Shown one piece after another: positions 9,177-18,296 of a stretch of 64,000 nucleotides of DNA. Source of the DNA: JAJEEA01 sp965243615 (lineage in GTDB: Bacteria > Acidobacteriota > Vicinamibacteria > Vicinamibacterales > UBA8438); the NCBI GenBank assembly GCA_965243615.1, contig CBDEVO010000003.1, positions 1,922,001 through 1,986,000 of the forward strand, given 5' to 3'. Under the pieces are notes generated by a model, which had not been told where the DNA came from, ran no database searches, and saw only the letters and a list, made by a program, of their open reading frames with translations. Every line of letters starts with the position of its first letter. The stretch's first letter is position 1. A program made the translations under genes and the position numbers.

Positions 9177-9761
9177 TCAGGTGGTTGCGGACTTCTCGAC
9201 GTTCTTCATGAAGTCGGCGTCGATGGCGAGGCGGTCGTCGGCGAGGTCCCACAGCTCTTCGGCGTAGGTGAGCTGGGGGCCGTGCACCAGCCACACGAGC
9301 ACGCCCTCCTGCTGCGCCGCCTCGACCGCGGGCATGAGGTCGCCGTCGCCGGAGATGACCGCGGCGTGGTTGATCTGCCGCTTGGCGGCGAGGCTGGCGA
9401 TGTCGAGGCCGACCATCAGGTCGACCCGCTTCTGCTGGAAGATGGGCTTGCCCTGGGCGTCGATGCCGCGGTGCATGAGGCGGCCCTCGCGCACCTTGTA
9501 GCGCGGGAGGCGCTGCAGCGCGTAGAAGAAGCGCTTCTTGCTGCTGAACCGGCGCTCCTCGTCCTCGGTGGGGGTGCTGCTCTGATAGGGCAGGCAGTCG
9601 TAGAAGTACGTGCGCAGCAGGTCGAGCGGCTCCGCCGTGCGCCCGCCGATGGTGTTCCTGACCTGGTTGCTCAGCTTCCCGAAGTCGACCCAGGTGCGGA
9701 AGTGGTGCTCGGCGAGGTAGGAGAGGTAGCCGCCGTCCACGAAGATCGCCAGCTTGGCCAA
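9177..9761 (-). CDS. NYN-domain (LabA/DUF88-like) putative ribonuclease
   Basis: 194 residues from a TTG start at 9761, with AGGGA about 8 bases upstream; no ATG is available near the N-terminus. The PIN-like NYN fold is marked by acidic metal-binding residues: FVDGGY at the N-terminus, KRVDLMVGLD in the middle and ISGDGDLMPAV near the C-terminus. NYN proteins are metal-dependent endoribonucleases acting in RNA turnover; the target is not predictable. The gene stands alone between an M48 peptidase and an S9 peptidase. Confidence 0.88.
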   Translation of the reverse strand: MAKLAIFVDGGYLSYLAEHHFRTWVDFGKLSNQVRNTIGGRTAEPLDLLRTYFYDCLPYQSSTPTEDEERRFSSKKRFFYALQRLPRYKVREGRLMHRGIDAQGKPIFQQKRVDLMVGLDIASLAAKRQINHAAVISGDGDLMPAVEAAQQEGVLVWLVHGPQLTYAEELWDLADDRLAIDADFMKNVEKSATT

Positions 9762-10009
9762 TATCGGTGTCCCTGTCTTGGCGTCGAATCGCTACCCGCG
9801 GTGGACGGAAGACGCCCCGGCGCAGGCGCGGACTGACGCGGCGAGCCCGCCGGTCCCGGCTCGATCGCATCAATGAATACCGCAGAATCGCGGCTTCCGC
9901 TTACCTGTCTTTTTTCTGAACGCGGTTGCCGTTCACTTCGCACCCGCGCCGCCTTCGGAGCGCGGCCGCGGCGGCCGCTCGTCTCCCGCGTCCCGGCGGC
10001 GGCCGGAGA

Positions 10010-12142
10010 TCAGCTCCCGGGCCGCTCGATCAGCCAGTGGGTGAACCAGCTCCGGATGCGCTCGAGCCGGTCGACGAGCAGCCACGGCTCGCCGGTCCGC
10101 GAGAGGCCGTGGCTCGACCGGGGATAGCGGACCAGCTCGGTCGGGACGCCCCGTTTCCTCAGGGCCGTGAACCACTTCTCGCCGTCGCCGATCGGGGTGC
10201 GATAGTCGTTCTCCCCGTGGATGACGAGCGTGGGGGCCCGGACCCGCTCGACGTAGGTGATCGGCGACAGGCGGTCGTACCGCTCGCGCTCTTCCCACGG
10301 CGTGCCGCCGAACCCGAACTCGAGGAGGGCCTGAGCGTCGGATGAGCCGTAGAGGCTGGTCCAGTCGGCGATCGACCGGCTGGTGACGGCGGCCGCGAAC
10401 CGGTTCGTGGTGGCGGTGAGCCAGTTGGTCATGAACCCGCCGTAGCTGCCCCCCGAGACCCCGATGCGCCGGCCGTCGACGTCGGGATACGCCGCAATCG
10501 CGGCGTCGACCCCGGCCAGCAGGTCGCCCGCCTCGATCTCGCCCCATCCCCCGGTGATCGAGTAGGTGAAGTCGTGCCCGTAGCCGGTGGACCCGCGCGG
10601 ATTGGCGTACAGCACGAAGAAGCCCGCGTTCGAGAGGATGTGGAAGGTCCGGAAGAAGTTGTTGCCGTAGGCGCCGTGCGGCCCGCCGTGGATCTTCAGG
10701 ACCATCGGGTACGGGCGCCCCGGCTCGTACCCGACCGGCTCGATGACCCAGCCCTCGATCTCGGTGCCGTCGTCGGCCCGCCAGCGTAGCGGCTCCGCCG
10801 GCTGCAGGCTGAGGGGGGCGAGCCAGGCGTCGTTGAACGAGGTCACCCGGCGCTGGCGGCTGCCGTCGCCGGTGTTGACGAAGACCTCGGCGGGGGCGGT
10901 GGGATCGGTCACCGTATAGGCGATGACGAGGCCGTCGCGGGTCGTCGAGACCGACCCCACCTGCCGGTCGCCGCTCGTCACCTGCCGGATGAGGTCGCCG
11001 GTCTCCGTCACCTCGAAGAGGTGGCGGTTGCCGCGGATGCCGGCGAGGAACCGCACCGCGTCGCCGCGCGGGGTCCAGGCGGGGGCGCCGGGCCGCATGT
11101 CCCAGTCGCGGGTGAGGTTGCGGGGGATGCCTCGCAGGGTCCCGTCGGCGGCGACGTCGACCACCCGGATGTCCGTCGGCTCGCCCCGCCCGCGGTTGTG
11201 GAGGAACGCGAGCCGGCGTCCGTCGGGCGAGACGGCGGGGGCGGTTTCGCTGCCGGGGTCGGTGGTGACCTTCCGGGGCTCGCCGTCGTCGCGCCCGACC
11301 ACGTAGATGTCGCTCGCGGGATCGGTGGCGGTCTCGTCGTCCTGCCTCTCGTCGGCGGAGAAGTAGATGCGCTCGCCGTCGGCCGACCACACCGGCTCGC
11401 GCACGTCGAATCCCAGGTCGGTCCGCTGCGCCGCGTCGCCGCCCGCCGCCGGCACGACGAAGAGCTGGCGCCGGGGCCGGGCCGACGGGTGGGGCAGCAG
11501 GGCCGCGGTGCCGTCGCGCTTGTAGCGCGCGGTGGTGATGACCCGGCCGTCGAAGCGGTTGGGGTCGAGGGTGCGGGTGACCGCGTCGGGCGCGACCCAG
11601 CCCGCGCGTTCCCGCAGTGGGTTCTCGTCGGGCTCGGCGGGCGCGGCGTAGGCGATCCACGCGCCGTCGGGCGACCACGCCGGGGCGCCCCGGACGCCCT
11701 CGATGCGGTACGCCTCGCCGCCGGGGAAGGCGACCCGTGCGAACCAGGTGTCGCCGGCGTCGCCCGCGTCGCCCCGGGGCGACTGGAAGCTCAGCACCCT
11801 GCCGTCGGGCGACCAGCGCGGCGCGCTCGCCTCGCGCGTCGGGTCGGTGAACCGGAACGGCTCGCCCTCGGGCCGGCCGCCGCGGAGCTGCTGCATCCAG
11901 ACCTCGCGGTGCCGGCGGTTCTCCTCCTCGACCACGGTGGTCACGGTGAAGGCGACGAGGCCGCCGTCGGGGGAGACGGCCACCTCGCCGACGCCGACCT
12001 CCGCGTAGTAGTCGGCGGGCAGCAGCCCCCGCGTCTGGGCCGCCGCCGGGGCGCCGATGCCGAGGAGGCCGACGGCGCAGCCGATGGCGCAGAGGGCGGC
12101 GAGCCGGGGCGGGAGGGTCCGGACGACAGGCCGATGATGCAT
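10010..12142 (-). CDS. Secreted S9-family serine peptidase (prolyl oligopeptidase/DPP IV type)
   Basis: 710 residues with a signal peptide (LAALCAIGCAVGLLGIGAPAAAQ). The N-terminal two-thirds are a TolB/WD40-like propeller with repeated PxWSPDG strands. The C-terminal alpha/beta-hydrolase domain carries the triad Ser566 (GVSGGSYGGFM), Asp646 (HGENDYRTPI) and His678 (RSSHGLSR). This domain order matches periplasmic acylaminoacyl or dipeptidyl peptidases, which clip di- or tripeptides from the N-terminus of short peptides. The gene is monocistronic and divergent from the small coiled-coil protein at 12267. Confidence 0.92.
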   Translation of the reverse strand: MHHRPVVRTLPPRLAALCAIGCAVGLLGIGAPAAAQTRGLLPADYYAEVGVGEVAVSPDGGLVAFTVTTVVEEENRRHREVWMQQLRGGRPEGEPFRFTDPTREASAPRWSPDGRVLSFQSPRGDAGDAGDTWFARVAFPGGEAYRIEGVRGAPAWSPDGAWIAYAAPAEPDENPLRERAGWVAPDAVTRTLDPNRFDGRVITTARYKRDGTAALLPHPSARPRRQLFVVPAAGGDAAQRTDLGFDVREPVWSADGERIYFSADERQDDETATDPASDIYVVGRDDGEPRKVTTDPGSETAPAVSPDGRRLAFLHNRGRGEPTDIRVVDVAADGTLRGIPRNLTRDWDMRPGAPAWTPRGDAVRFLAGIRGNRHLFEVTETGDLIRQVTSGDRQVGSVSTTRDGLVIAYTVTDPTAPAEVFVNTGDGSRQRRVTSFNDAWLAPLSLQPAEPLRWRADDGTEIEGWVIEPVGYEPGRPYPMVLKIHGGPHGAYGNNFFRTFHILSNAGFFVLYANPRGSTGYGHDFTYSITGGWGEIEAGDLLAGVDAAIAAYPDVDGRRIGVSGGSYGGFMTNWLTATTNRFAAAVTSRSIADWTSLYGSSDAQALLEFGFGGTPWEERERYDRLSPITYVERVRAPTLVIHGENDYRTPIGDGEKWFTALRKRGVPTELVRYPRSSHGLSRTGEPWLLVDRLERIRSWFTHWLIERPGS

Positions 12143-12266
12143 GGTGTCCTCCAGGGGCAAGCCAGTGTAGCACCGCGTCCCGCGGTGCGGGAGATTCTTC
12201 GCATGGGTGGGCCGTTTCGTGTCCCGTTTCACATGGACGGGCCGTCGGGTCCGGTAAGATGTCGAT

Positions 12267-12599
12267 ATGGACGCTACCGCCGGGACGGTCGTCGGGGCCG
12301 CTGTAGCGATCCTCGTTGCCATCGGCGCGTCGTTCCGGAGTCTGCGTGACGAGATGCGCGACCAGGGAAAGGGCTTGGCCGACCTGCGCGAGCGCATCGA
12401 CGCCCAGGGCGACGACCTGCGTGAGCGCATCGACGCCCAAGGCGCCGACCTGCGCGAGCGCATCGACGCTCAGGGTACCGTGCTGCGCCAACGAATCGAC
12501 GCCCAGAGCGAGCAGATGGGCCTGCTCCGCGAACGGATGGCCCACCTCGAGGGTTTGCTCGACGGCCTCCGCGAGGCCATCACCAAGCGCGTCGCGTGA
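12267..12599 (+). CDS. Small membrane-anchored coiled-coil protein with 11-residue repeats
   Basis: 110 residues. One N-terminal hydrophobic helix (about residues 5-22) is followed by a charged coiled coil. Four consecutive 11-residue units follow the pattern x-x-LRERIDAQG, encoded by near-identical 33-bp DNA repeats (about 12376-12510). Eleven-residue periodicity gives a right-handed or straight coiled coil. The C-terminal 35 residues continue as heptads (MGLLRERMAHLEGLLDGLREAITKR). No catalytic motif is seen. A shorter relative survives at 27706-27810. It may be a tether or scaffold; no partner is evident. Confidence 0.65.
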   Translation: MDATAGTVVGAAVAILVAIGASFRSLRDEMRDQGKGLADLRERIDAQGDDLRERIDAQGADLRERIDAQGTVLRQRIDAQSEQMGLLRERMAHLEGLLDGLREAITKRVA

Positions 12600-12616
12600 A
12601 GCCGAGGGCCTGAGCC

Positions 12617-13672
12617 CTACTGCCCCCCGCCGGCGGCCTCCTCGGCCCGCGAGCCCGCCATCATGTTCATCATGCCGTAGTTGCCCTCGTGGCACGCGAA
12701 CTCGAACATCGGGCCGTCCGCCCGCGCGTAGGGGAGGGCCCCCGACCACGGCCGCGTCCACGTCTCGGGGTCGTCGACGGTGAACTCGTAGTGGAGGGTG
12801 TCGGGGCCGGTGCGAGTGAAGCGCTCCGTCACCCGCGCCCCCTCGCTGAGGTCGCCGCGCGACAGCGAGTGCTCGGGCCGGGCCCAGCGCCGGATGAACG
12901 GTTCGCGCAGGTTCGTGGTCTCGACCACCAGGGTGTCACCGTCCCACCGGCCCCGCGAGCTGCCCGCGAACTGGCGGACGCCGTCGGGGAGGTGCGGCCG
13001 GCCGTCGAGAAAGATGACCCGCAGGTCGTGGATGTGCTCCTGCAGGATGGTGATCCGGTCGGGCGTCTGCAGGAAGTGGTAGTTGTTGTTGTAACCGGTC
13101 GGGAGGGTCGGGATGCCGCGGTACCAGAGGCAGCGCTCGCTGAGGCCCATCTGCTCGGGGCCGTCGGCCGGCACCCGGCCCTCGCGGATGTCGGCGATGC
13201 GCACCGACTCGGGCGAGGTGATGCGGGCCAGGGCCTCCACGGTCAGGGGCGGCAGCCGGCCGTTCTCGGGGTCGGTGATGAGGGACGTGCGCGCGGTTCC
13301 CACCACCGACGTGCTCTGCTCGGTCCAGAAGCTGTTGTAGGCGCCGACGTTGCCGCCGACGGGCAGCGGCTCGGTCCTGACCTCGCTCGGCGCGTTCTGC
13401 TGGTCCACCCGCTCCTGCGCCTGCCGCTCGATCGCCGCCACCTCCTCGGCGCTCAGGAACGCCTGGTTCGCGCGGTCCGCCGGCCGTTCCAGCGGCGTGA
13501 TGGTGGCGTTGTTCCAGATGGCCTGCAGGTCGGGGTCGCCCCACGGCGTCCGCGGCATCTCGTATTCCGCCGCCGGGGCCTGCGCCGAGGCGGGCGGCGC
13601 CGGTGCGAACGGCGCGGCCGTCAGCGCGGCCGCGAGCGCCGCCGCCGGCAGCGTGAACAGTCGTCGGCTCAT
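12617..13672 (-). CDS. Secreted protein of unknown function, paralogue of 3384-4376
   Basis: 351 residues. Start at 13672 with GGAGG seven bases upstream and a signal peptide ending PPASAQ. It shares block order with the protein at 3384-4376: MPRTPWGDPDLQAIWNNATIT, CLWYRGIPTLPTGYNNNY, RWDGDTLVVETTNL and FACHEGNYGMMN. The function of the family is not established. The C-terminus ends in an MMAGSRAEE segment like the GGGRAEE end of the paralogue. It stands alone and convergent with the coiled-coil gene. Confidence 0.7.
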   Translation of the reverse strand: MSRRLFTLPAAALAAALTAAPFAPAPPASAQAPAAEYEMPRTPWGDPDLQAIWNNATITPLERPADRANQAFLSAEEVAAIERQAQERVDQQNAPSEVRTEPLPVGGNVGAYNSFWTEQSTSVVGTARTSLITDPENGRLPPLTVEALARITSPESVRIADIREGRVPADGPEQMGLSERCLWYRGIPTLPTGYNNNYHFLQTPDRITILQEHIHDLRVIFLDGRPHLPDGVRQFAGSSRGRWDGDTLVVETTNLREPFIRRWARPEHSLSRGDLSEGARVTERFTRTGPDTLHYEFTVDDPETWTRPWSGALPYARADGPMFEFACHEGNYGMMNMMAGSRAEEAAGGGQ

Positions 13673-13789
13673 CTCGGATCCTCCTTGCCGTCCGATTCCC
13701 CCGGACGGGTCGCAACCAGAATATACCCCGGCCCCGCCAACCGCGAACGCCGACTCGGCGCGGCGGTTCGCAACGCCGCAGCCTCGCCC

Positions 13790-14015
13790 CGGCGCAACCC
13801 CCGACGCGACCACGGCTCGCGCGGTCGCGCCGCACCCGCGCCGGAGTCTCGCCCCGGCGCAACTCCCAACGCAATCGCAGGCAACCGCGCGAGGAATCCG
13901 CGCCGACGCCATTCCCAACGCAGTCGCAGGCACCCGCGCTGGAGTTTTCGCGCCAGCGAGAACTCCCAACGCGACCGAAGGTCGCGCGGTCGCGCGCTTG
14001 CTCTCCGCCCGCGTC
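13790..14015. repeat. Degenerate ~50-bp tandem repeat
   Basis: Three diverged copies share the core CCCAACGC-(A/G)-(A/T)-C-G, at 13865, 13914 and 13965 (spacing 49 and 51 bp). A more distant copy with CCCGACGC starts near 13800. The repeat fills most of the 361-bp gap between the secreted protein and the gamma-glutamyltransferase gene. No promoter-like AT-rich element stands out in it. Confidence 0.55.
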
Positions 14016-14033
14016 GCCTGCCATGATGGACGG

Positions 14034-15737
14034 ATGCCGAACGCAATGCGCGGCCGGGTCGCGGTGGCGGGGCTGGTCCTTGCCGCCTGGCTGGGGCTGG
14101 CCCCCGTCCTCACCGGCAGCACCCAGCCGATACGGGCCCGGCAGGCGATGGTCGTCTCACAGGACGCCATCGCGTCGGCGGTCGGGGCCGAGGTGATGCG
14201 CGAGGGCGGCAACGCCGTCGACGCCGCCGTGGCCACCGCGTTCGCCCTCGCCGTGACCTACCCCACCGCCGGCAACATCGGCGGGGGCGGCTTCCTCGTC
14301 TACCGGCCGGCCGCGGGCGAGCCCGCCGCCTACGACTTCCGGGAGACGGCGCCGGAGGGGTCGTCGCCCACGATGTTCCTGGTGGACGGCGAGTACGACC
14401 GGGTGCTGCACCACAACTCCCACCTCGCGGTGGGGGTGCCGGGCACCGTGGCGGGGCTGCACCTCGCGTGGTCCGAGCACGGGAGCCTGCCGTGGGCGAG
14501 GCTCGTCGAGCCGGCGGTGCGGTTGGCCCGCGAGGGCTTCGCGGTGTCGGACGCCCTCGCCCGGTCGCTGGCCGGGGTGCTGCCGCGCATGGCCCCGTAC
14601 CCGGCCTCGGTGGCCCAGTTCTCGAAGGACGGCGAGCCCTACGAGGCGGGCGAGGTGCTGCGCCAGCCGGACCTCGCGCGGACCCTGGAGCGCATCGCGG
14701 CAGAGGGCCCCGACGGCTTCTATCGAGGCGAGACGGCGGCCCTGATCGAGCGCGAGATGGCCGCGAACGGCGGCATCATGACGCGCGCCGACCTCGCCGC
14801 CTACCGCGCGGTGCGGCGGGCGCCCATCCGGGGGACCTACCGCGGCCACGAGGTGCTCTCCATGCCCCCCATCAGCTCGGGGGGGACCGCCATCGTCCAG
14901 ATGCTCAACATCCTGGAGCACGACGACCTCGCGGCGTCGGGCTTCGGGTCGGCCGCGACCCTCCACCTGATGATCGAGGCGATGCGGCGCGCCTACGCCG
15001 ACCGGGCGCGCCACCTCGGCGACCCCGCGTTCAACTCCGCGATGCCTGTCGGGCGCCTGACCTCGAAGGCCTACGCGGCGGAGCTGCGGCGGACCATCGA
15101 CGCCGACCGGGCATCGGCGTCGTCGCCCGACTCGTTCGAGTGGCCGCGCGAGGGCGGCGAGACCACCCACCTGTCGGTGGTCGACGCCGCCCGCAACGCG
15201 GTGTCGCTGACCTACACCCTCGAGCAGGGCTACGGGTCGAAGATCACGGTTCCGGGGGCGGGGTTCCTGCTGAACAACGAGATGGGCGACTTCAACGCGG
15301 GCCCCGGTCTGACCACCGACTTCGGGCTCATCGGCACCGACCCCAACCTCGCCGAGCCCGGCAAGCGCATGCTGTCGAGCATGTCGCCGACTATCGTGAC
15401 CCGCGACGGGCGCCTCGTGCTGGTGACGGGGAGCCCGGGCGGGCGGACCATCATCAACACGGTGCTGCAGACGATTCTCAACGTCGTCGACCACGGCATG
15501 AACGTGCAGGAGGCGGTGGACGCGCCCCGCATCCACCACCAGTGGCTGCCCGACGTGACGCGCTACGAGCGGTGGGGGCTGTCGCCCGACACCCTCGCCC
15601 TGCTCGCGGCGCGGGGCCACGCGATGGTCGAGACGCGGGTGCAGGGGGCGGTGTCGGCCATCTACCACGACGCGGAGGAAGACATGCTGGAGGGCGCCGA
15701 GGACCGCCGGCGCGCCAGCGCCGCCGTCGGGTTCTGA
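14034..15737 (+). CDS. ggt: Gamma-glutamyltransferase (Ntn-hydrolase precursor)
   Basis: 567 residues from the ATG at 14034, opening with a hydrophobic export signal. N-terminal family blocks are present: AMVVSQDAIASAVGAEVMREGGNAVDAAVA and the NIGGGGF oxyanion segment. The autoprocessing site is the TTH motif in GGETTHLSVVD; Thr377 would be the nucleophile freed by self-cleavage. The small subunit contains LNNEMGDF and the conserved SMSPTIV...GSPGG block. The enzyme hydrolyses glutathione and gamma-glutamyl peptides in the periplasm. Length and motif order are normal for the family. Confidence 0.93.
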   Translation: MPNAMRGRVAVAGLVLAAWLGLAPVLTGSTQPIRARQAMVVSQDAIASAVGAEVMREGGNAVDAAVATAFALAVTYPTAGNIGGGGFLVYRPAAGEPAAYDFRETAPEGSSPTMFLVDGEYDRVLHHNSHLAVGVPGTVAGLHLAWSEHGSLPWARLVEPAVRLAREGFAVSDALARSLAGVLPRMAPYPASVAQFSKDGEPYEAGEVLRQPDLARTLERIAAEGPDGFYRGETAALIEREMAANGGIMTRADLAAYRAVRRAPIRGTYRGHEVLSMPPISSGGTAIVQMLNILEHDDLAASGFGSAATLHLMIEAMRRAYADRARHLGDPAFNSAMPVGRLTSKAYAAELRRTIDADRASASSPDSFEWPREGGETTHLSVVDAARNAVSLTYTLEQGYGSKITVPGAGFLLNNEMGDFNAGPGLTTDFGLIGTDPNLAEPGKRMLSSMSPTIVTRDGRLVLVTGSPGGRTIINTVLQTILNVVDHGMNVQEAVDAPRIHHQWLPDVTRYERWGLSPDTLALLAARGHAMVETRVQGAVSAIYHDAEEDMLEGAEDRRRASAAVGF

Positions 15738-15951
15738 GGGGCCGGCGGGGGGAATCGGCGCCGGCGGGGGAGCGGTGGCGGCCGCGCCGTGCGGTCCGCC
15801 GGAAGAGCGAACTGACGGAAGCGGCGCCGCCGGGACGGTGACGCCGGGGGCGGGAGGTCGCGCATGGACGGCGCGGCGTCCCGGAGGATTGGCTGGTTGG
15901 GGCACGCCGCCGCCGGGCGACGGTTTCCGACGTGCGGAACAGGAGACGGAA

Positions 15952-16467
15952 ATGGCGATTGCGGAGGCGTTGCTGCCGGAGTTCGACCAGGAGGCGGCGG
16001 GGGTGCGGAGGACGCTGGAGCGGGTGCCCGCCGACAAGTTCGAGTGGCGGCCCCACGAGAAGTCGGGGACCATGATCTGGCTCGCCGGGCACCTCGCGAA
16101 CCTGCCGCGGTGGGCGGTGCTGACCATGGAGGCCGACGAGCTCGACATGGCGCCCGGGGGCGAGCAGATGCCGCCGCCTCCGACGCCGGCGTCGGTCGAC
16201 GAGCTGGTGGCCACCTTCGACCGGCACGCGGCCGAGGCCCGGGCCGCCATCGCCGCGGCGAGCGACGCCGACCTCATGAAGCCGTGGTCGCTGCTGAGCA
16301 ACGGCACGGTGCTGATGACCCTGCCCAAGGCCGCCGTCATCCGCAGCTTCGTGATGAACCACCTGATTCACCACCGCGCCCAGCTCGGCGTCTACCTGCG
16401 GATGAACGACGTGCCCGTGCCGTCGATCTACGGGCCGTCGGCCGACGAGACCCCGCCGGGGTTCTGA
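15952..16467 (+). CDS. DinB-family protein
   Basis: 171 residues, ATG at 15952 with AGGAGA seven bases upstream. It is a four-helix bundle of the DinB type: the first His is in WLAGHLANLPRW and the other two in MNHLIHHRAQLGVYL, together forming the usual three-His metal site. Members include thiol-dependent transferases (bacillithiol or mycothiol); most are uncharacterised. It follows the gamma-glutamyltransferase gene by 214 bases on the same strand. A second, dissimilar DinB protein is at 18297-18785. Confidence 0.85.
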   Translation: MAIAEALLPEFDQEAAGVRRTLERVPADKFEWRPHEKSGTMIWLAGHLANLPRWAVLTMEADELDMAPGGEQMPPPPTPASVDELVATFDRHAAEARAAIAAASDADLMKPWSLLSNGTVLMTLPKAAVIRSFVMNHLIHHRAQLGVYLRMNDVPVPSIYGPSADETPPGF

Positions 16468-16560
16468 AGCGGGGCGGGTCACGGTCCGGGCGACGATCCC
16501 GGGCCGGCGCCGGCGACGGTCAACGGGCGGCCGCGCCGCGCGACCGACGGCGCTCGGGCT

Positions 16561-16818
16561 GTGGAGTACATCTACCATCCCCGGGTTCTCGAGGAGCTGG
16601 CCGGGTTCGGTCTGCGCCCCCGCCCGTCGACGCCGCCGTCGCTCGCCAAGGAATTCGTGAACGACCTCTACCGCCACGAGCTGCGGCGCCTGCGCCGGCG
16701 GCTCCGCTCGCGGGAGATCCCCAAGGAGGGCTACGCCGACCGGGTCGTGGCCCTGCGGAAGAAGTACTTCCTGCTCTCGATCCGGCTCGATCTCTGGGCG
16801 CGTCCCGGGCGCGGGTGA
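16561..16818 (+). CDS. Small basic protein of unknown function
   Basis: 85 residues from a GTG start; no recognised domain. It is rich in Arg and aromatic residues, with an amphipathic helix (NDLYRHELRRLRRRL) and a C-terminal KKYFLLSIRLDLW segment. Codon usage looks coding, with high GC at third positions. The reading frame is open and independent of the aldolase on the other strand. It could bind nucleic acid or a partner protein, but nothing proves it. Confidence 0.45.
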   Translation: MEYIYHPRVLEELAGFGLRPRPSTPPSLAKEFVNDLYRHELRRLRRRLRSREIPKEGYADRVVALRKKYFLLSIRLDLWARPGRG

Positions 16819-16836
16819 AGCGGCCGGGGGGCGGCG

Positions 16837-17922
16837 TCACGCGATGGTGATCTCGGGGGACAGGTAGACGTCCTGGATCGCGTTCAGGAGGGCGACGCCC
16901 TCCGCCATCGGGCGCTGGAAGGCCTTGCGGCCCGAGATGAGCCCGGTCCCGCCGGCCCGCTTGTTGATGACCGCGGTCTTCACCGCCTCCTTCAGGTCGC
17001 TCTCGCCCGACGAGGCGCCTCCCGAGTTGATGAGCCCGGCCCGGCCCAGGTAGCAGTTGGCGACCTGGTAGCGCGTGAGGTCGATGGGGTGGTCGGTGGT
17101 CAGCGCCTCGTAGACCCGCCCGTGGGTCTTGCCGAACCCGAGGGCGGGGTAGCCGCCGTTGGTCTCGGGCAGCTTCTGCTTGATGACGTCGGCCTCGATG
17201 GTCACGCCGAGGTGATTGGCCTGCCCGGTGAGGTCGGCCGCGGTGTGGTAGTCGGCCTCGGGGGTCTTGAACGCGGGGTTGCGGAGATAGCACCACAGCA
17301 CCGTGAACATTCCCAGCTCGTGGGCCTGGTGGAAGAGCTCGGACACCTCCTGGAGCTGCCGCCGCGACTCCCCGGACCCGAAGTAGATGGTGGCCCCGAC
17401 CCCCATCGCCCCCATGTCGAACGCCTGCTCGACGCTCGCGAACCGTATCTGGTCGTAGGCGTTGGGGTAGGAGATGAACTCGTTGTGGTTGAACTTGAGG
17501 ATGAACGGAATCTTGTGGGCGTAGCGCCGCGACAGGGCGCCGAGCACCCCCAGGGTCGACGCCACCGCGTTGCAGCCGCCCTCGATGCCGAGACGGACGA
17601 TGTTCTCGGGGTCGAAGTAGGCGGGGTTCGGCGCGAACGAGGCGCCCGCGGAGTGCTCGATGCCCTGGTCGACGGGCAGGATCGAGACGTAGCCGGTGCC
17701 CGCGAGCCTTCCCGCCGCGAACATCGCCTGCAGGCTCGTCAGCACCCGGGCCGGCCGGTCCGACAGGGCGCAGCAGCGGTCGACGAAGTCGGGACCCGGC
17801 AGGTGCAGGTCGGAGGCCGGAATCGTCCGGCAGCGATGCTCGAGCAGGGCCGCGTCGTCGCCGAGCAACTCGACGACAGCGTCCAGCCCCGAGGTTCCGC
17901 GTTCGAGTGTTCCGGTAGTCAC
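16837..17922 (-). CDS. fbaB: Class I fructose-bisphosphate aldolase (FbaB/DhnA type)
   Basis: 361 residues from a GTG at 17922. Diagnostic segments are ILPVDQGIEHSAG (phosphate and substrate binding), FILKFNHNEF, ADVIKQKLP and the C-terminal NSGGASSGESDL phosphate-binding loop. The enzyme splits fructose 1,6-bisphosphate to DHAP and glyceraldehyde 3-phosphate through a Schiff-base lysine; the exact lysine was not assigned here. Length matches archaeal-type class I aldolases of bacteria. The gene is alone in its direction and ends 18 bases after the small gene at 16561 on the opposite strand. Confidence 0.9.
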   Translation of the reverse strand: MTTGTLERGTSGLDAVVELLGDDAALLEHRCRTIPASDLHLPGPDFVDRCCALSDRPARVLTSLQAMFAAGRLAGTGYVSILPVDQGIEHSAGASFAPNPAYFDPENIVRLGIEGGCNAVASTLGVLGALSRRYAHKIPFILKFNHNEFISYPNAYDQIRFASVEQAFDMGAMGVGATIYFGSGESRRQLQEVSELFHQAHELGMFTVLWCYLRNPAFKTPEADYHTAADLTGQANHLGVTIEADVIKQKLPETNGGYPALGFGKTHGRVYEALTTDHPIDLTRYQVANCYLGRAGLINSGGASSGESDLKEAVKTAVINKRAGGTGLISGRKAFQRPMAEGVALLNAIQDVYLSPEITIA

Positions 17923-17958
17923 AAGGGTTATTTTCCGTTGCCCGGCAGGAGATTACAA

Positions 17959-18131
17959 GGCGGGCCGGGCGGCCGGGGCGTTGCCCCCGAGCACCGCCGC
18001 GGCCGCCTGCGCGTCGTCCGGCCGTGCAGGGCGGGGCGGCCGGCCGCGTTGCCCCGAGGACGGCCGCGGCCGCCGGCGCGTCCGCCGGCCGGTGCATGGC
18101 GGGCCGGGCGGCCGGGGCGTCGCCCCGGGCC
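17959..18131. repeat. ~70-bp GC-only tandem repeat, about 2.5 copies
   Basis: Copies start near 17959, 18029 and 18098. Each begins GGCGGGCCGGGCGGCCG or a close variant, runs through a GTTGCCCC block and a GGCCGCGGCCGCC block, and ends GCGCGTC-GTCCGGCCGTGCA or similar. The third copy is cut off after about 34 bases. It occupies the gap between the divergent aldolase and DinB genes (374 bp), and contains long self-complementary GGCCGC runs that would form strong hairpins in RNA. Confidence 0.6.
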
Positions 18132-18296
18132 TTGGTCGGGGGTCGGTGCGGGACCGTCCGCGGCGCCCGCCAAGCCCCGCGCCGGGGGGCCGCATCGACC
18201 CGCTCGGGCGCGCCGGCGCCTTTGCCACGGACGTCCCGCGCCGGGTATGCTGAGAGGTTGATTGCCGTCCGTACGTTCACCCTGCAGGAGCACCCG

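Noticed and set aside
13790..14015. CRISPR array
   Set aside because: Repeats are degenerate, spacers are not of constant unique type, and there are no cas genes.
16561..16818. ParE/RelE-type toxin
   Set aside because: Size and basic charge fit, but the conserved strand/helix motifs of the family are not visible and no antitoxin gene adjoins.
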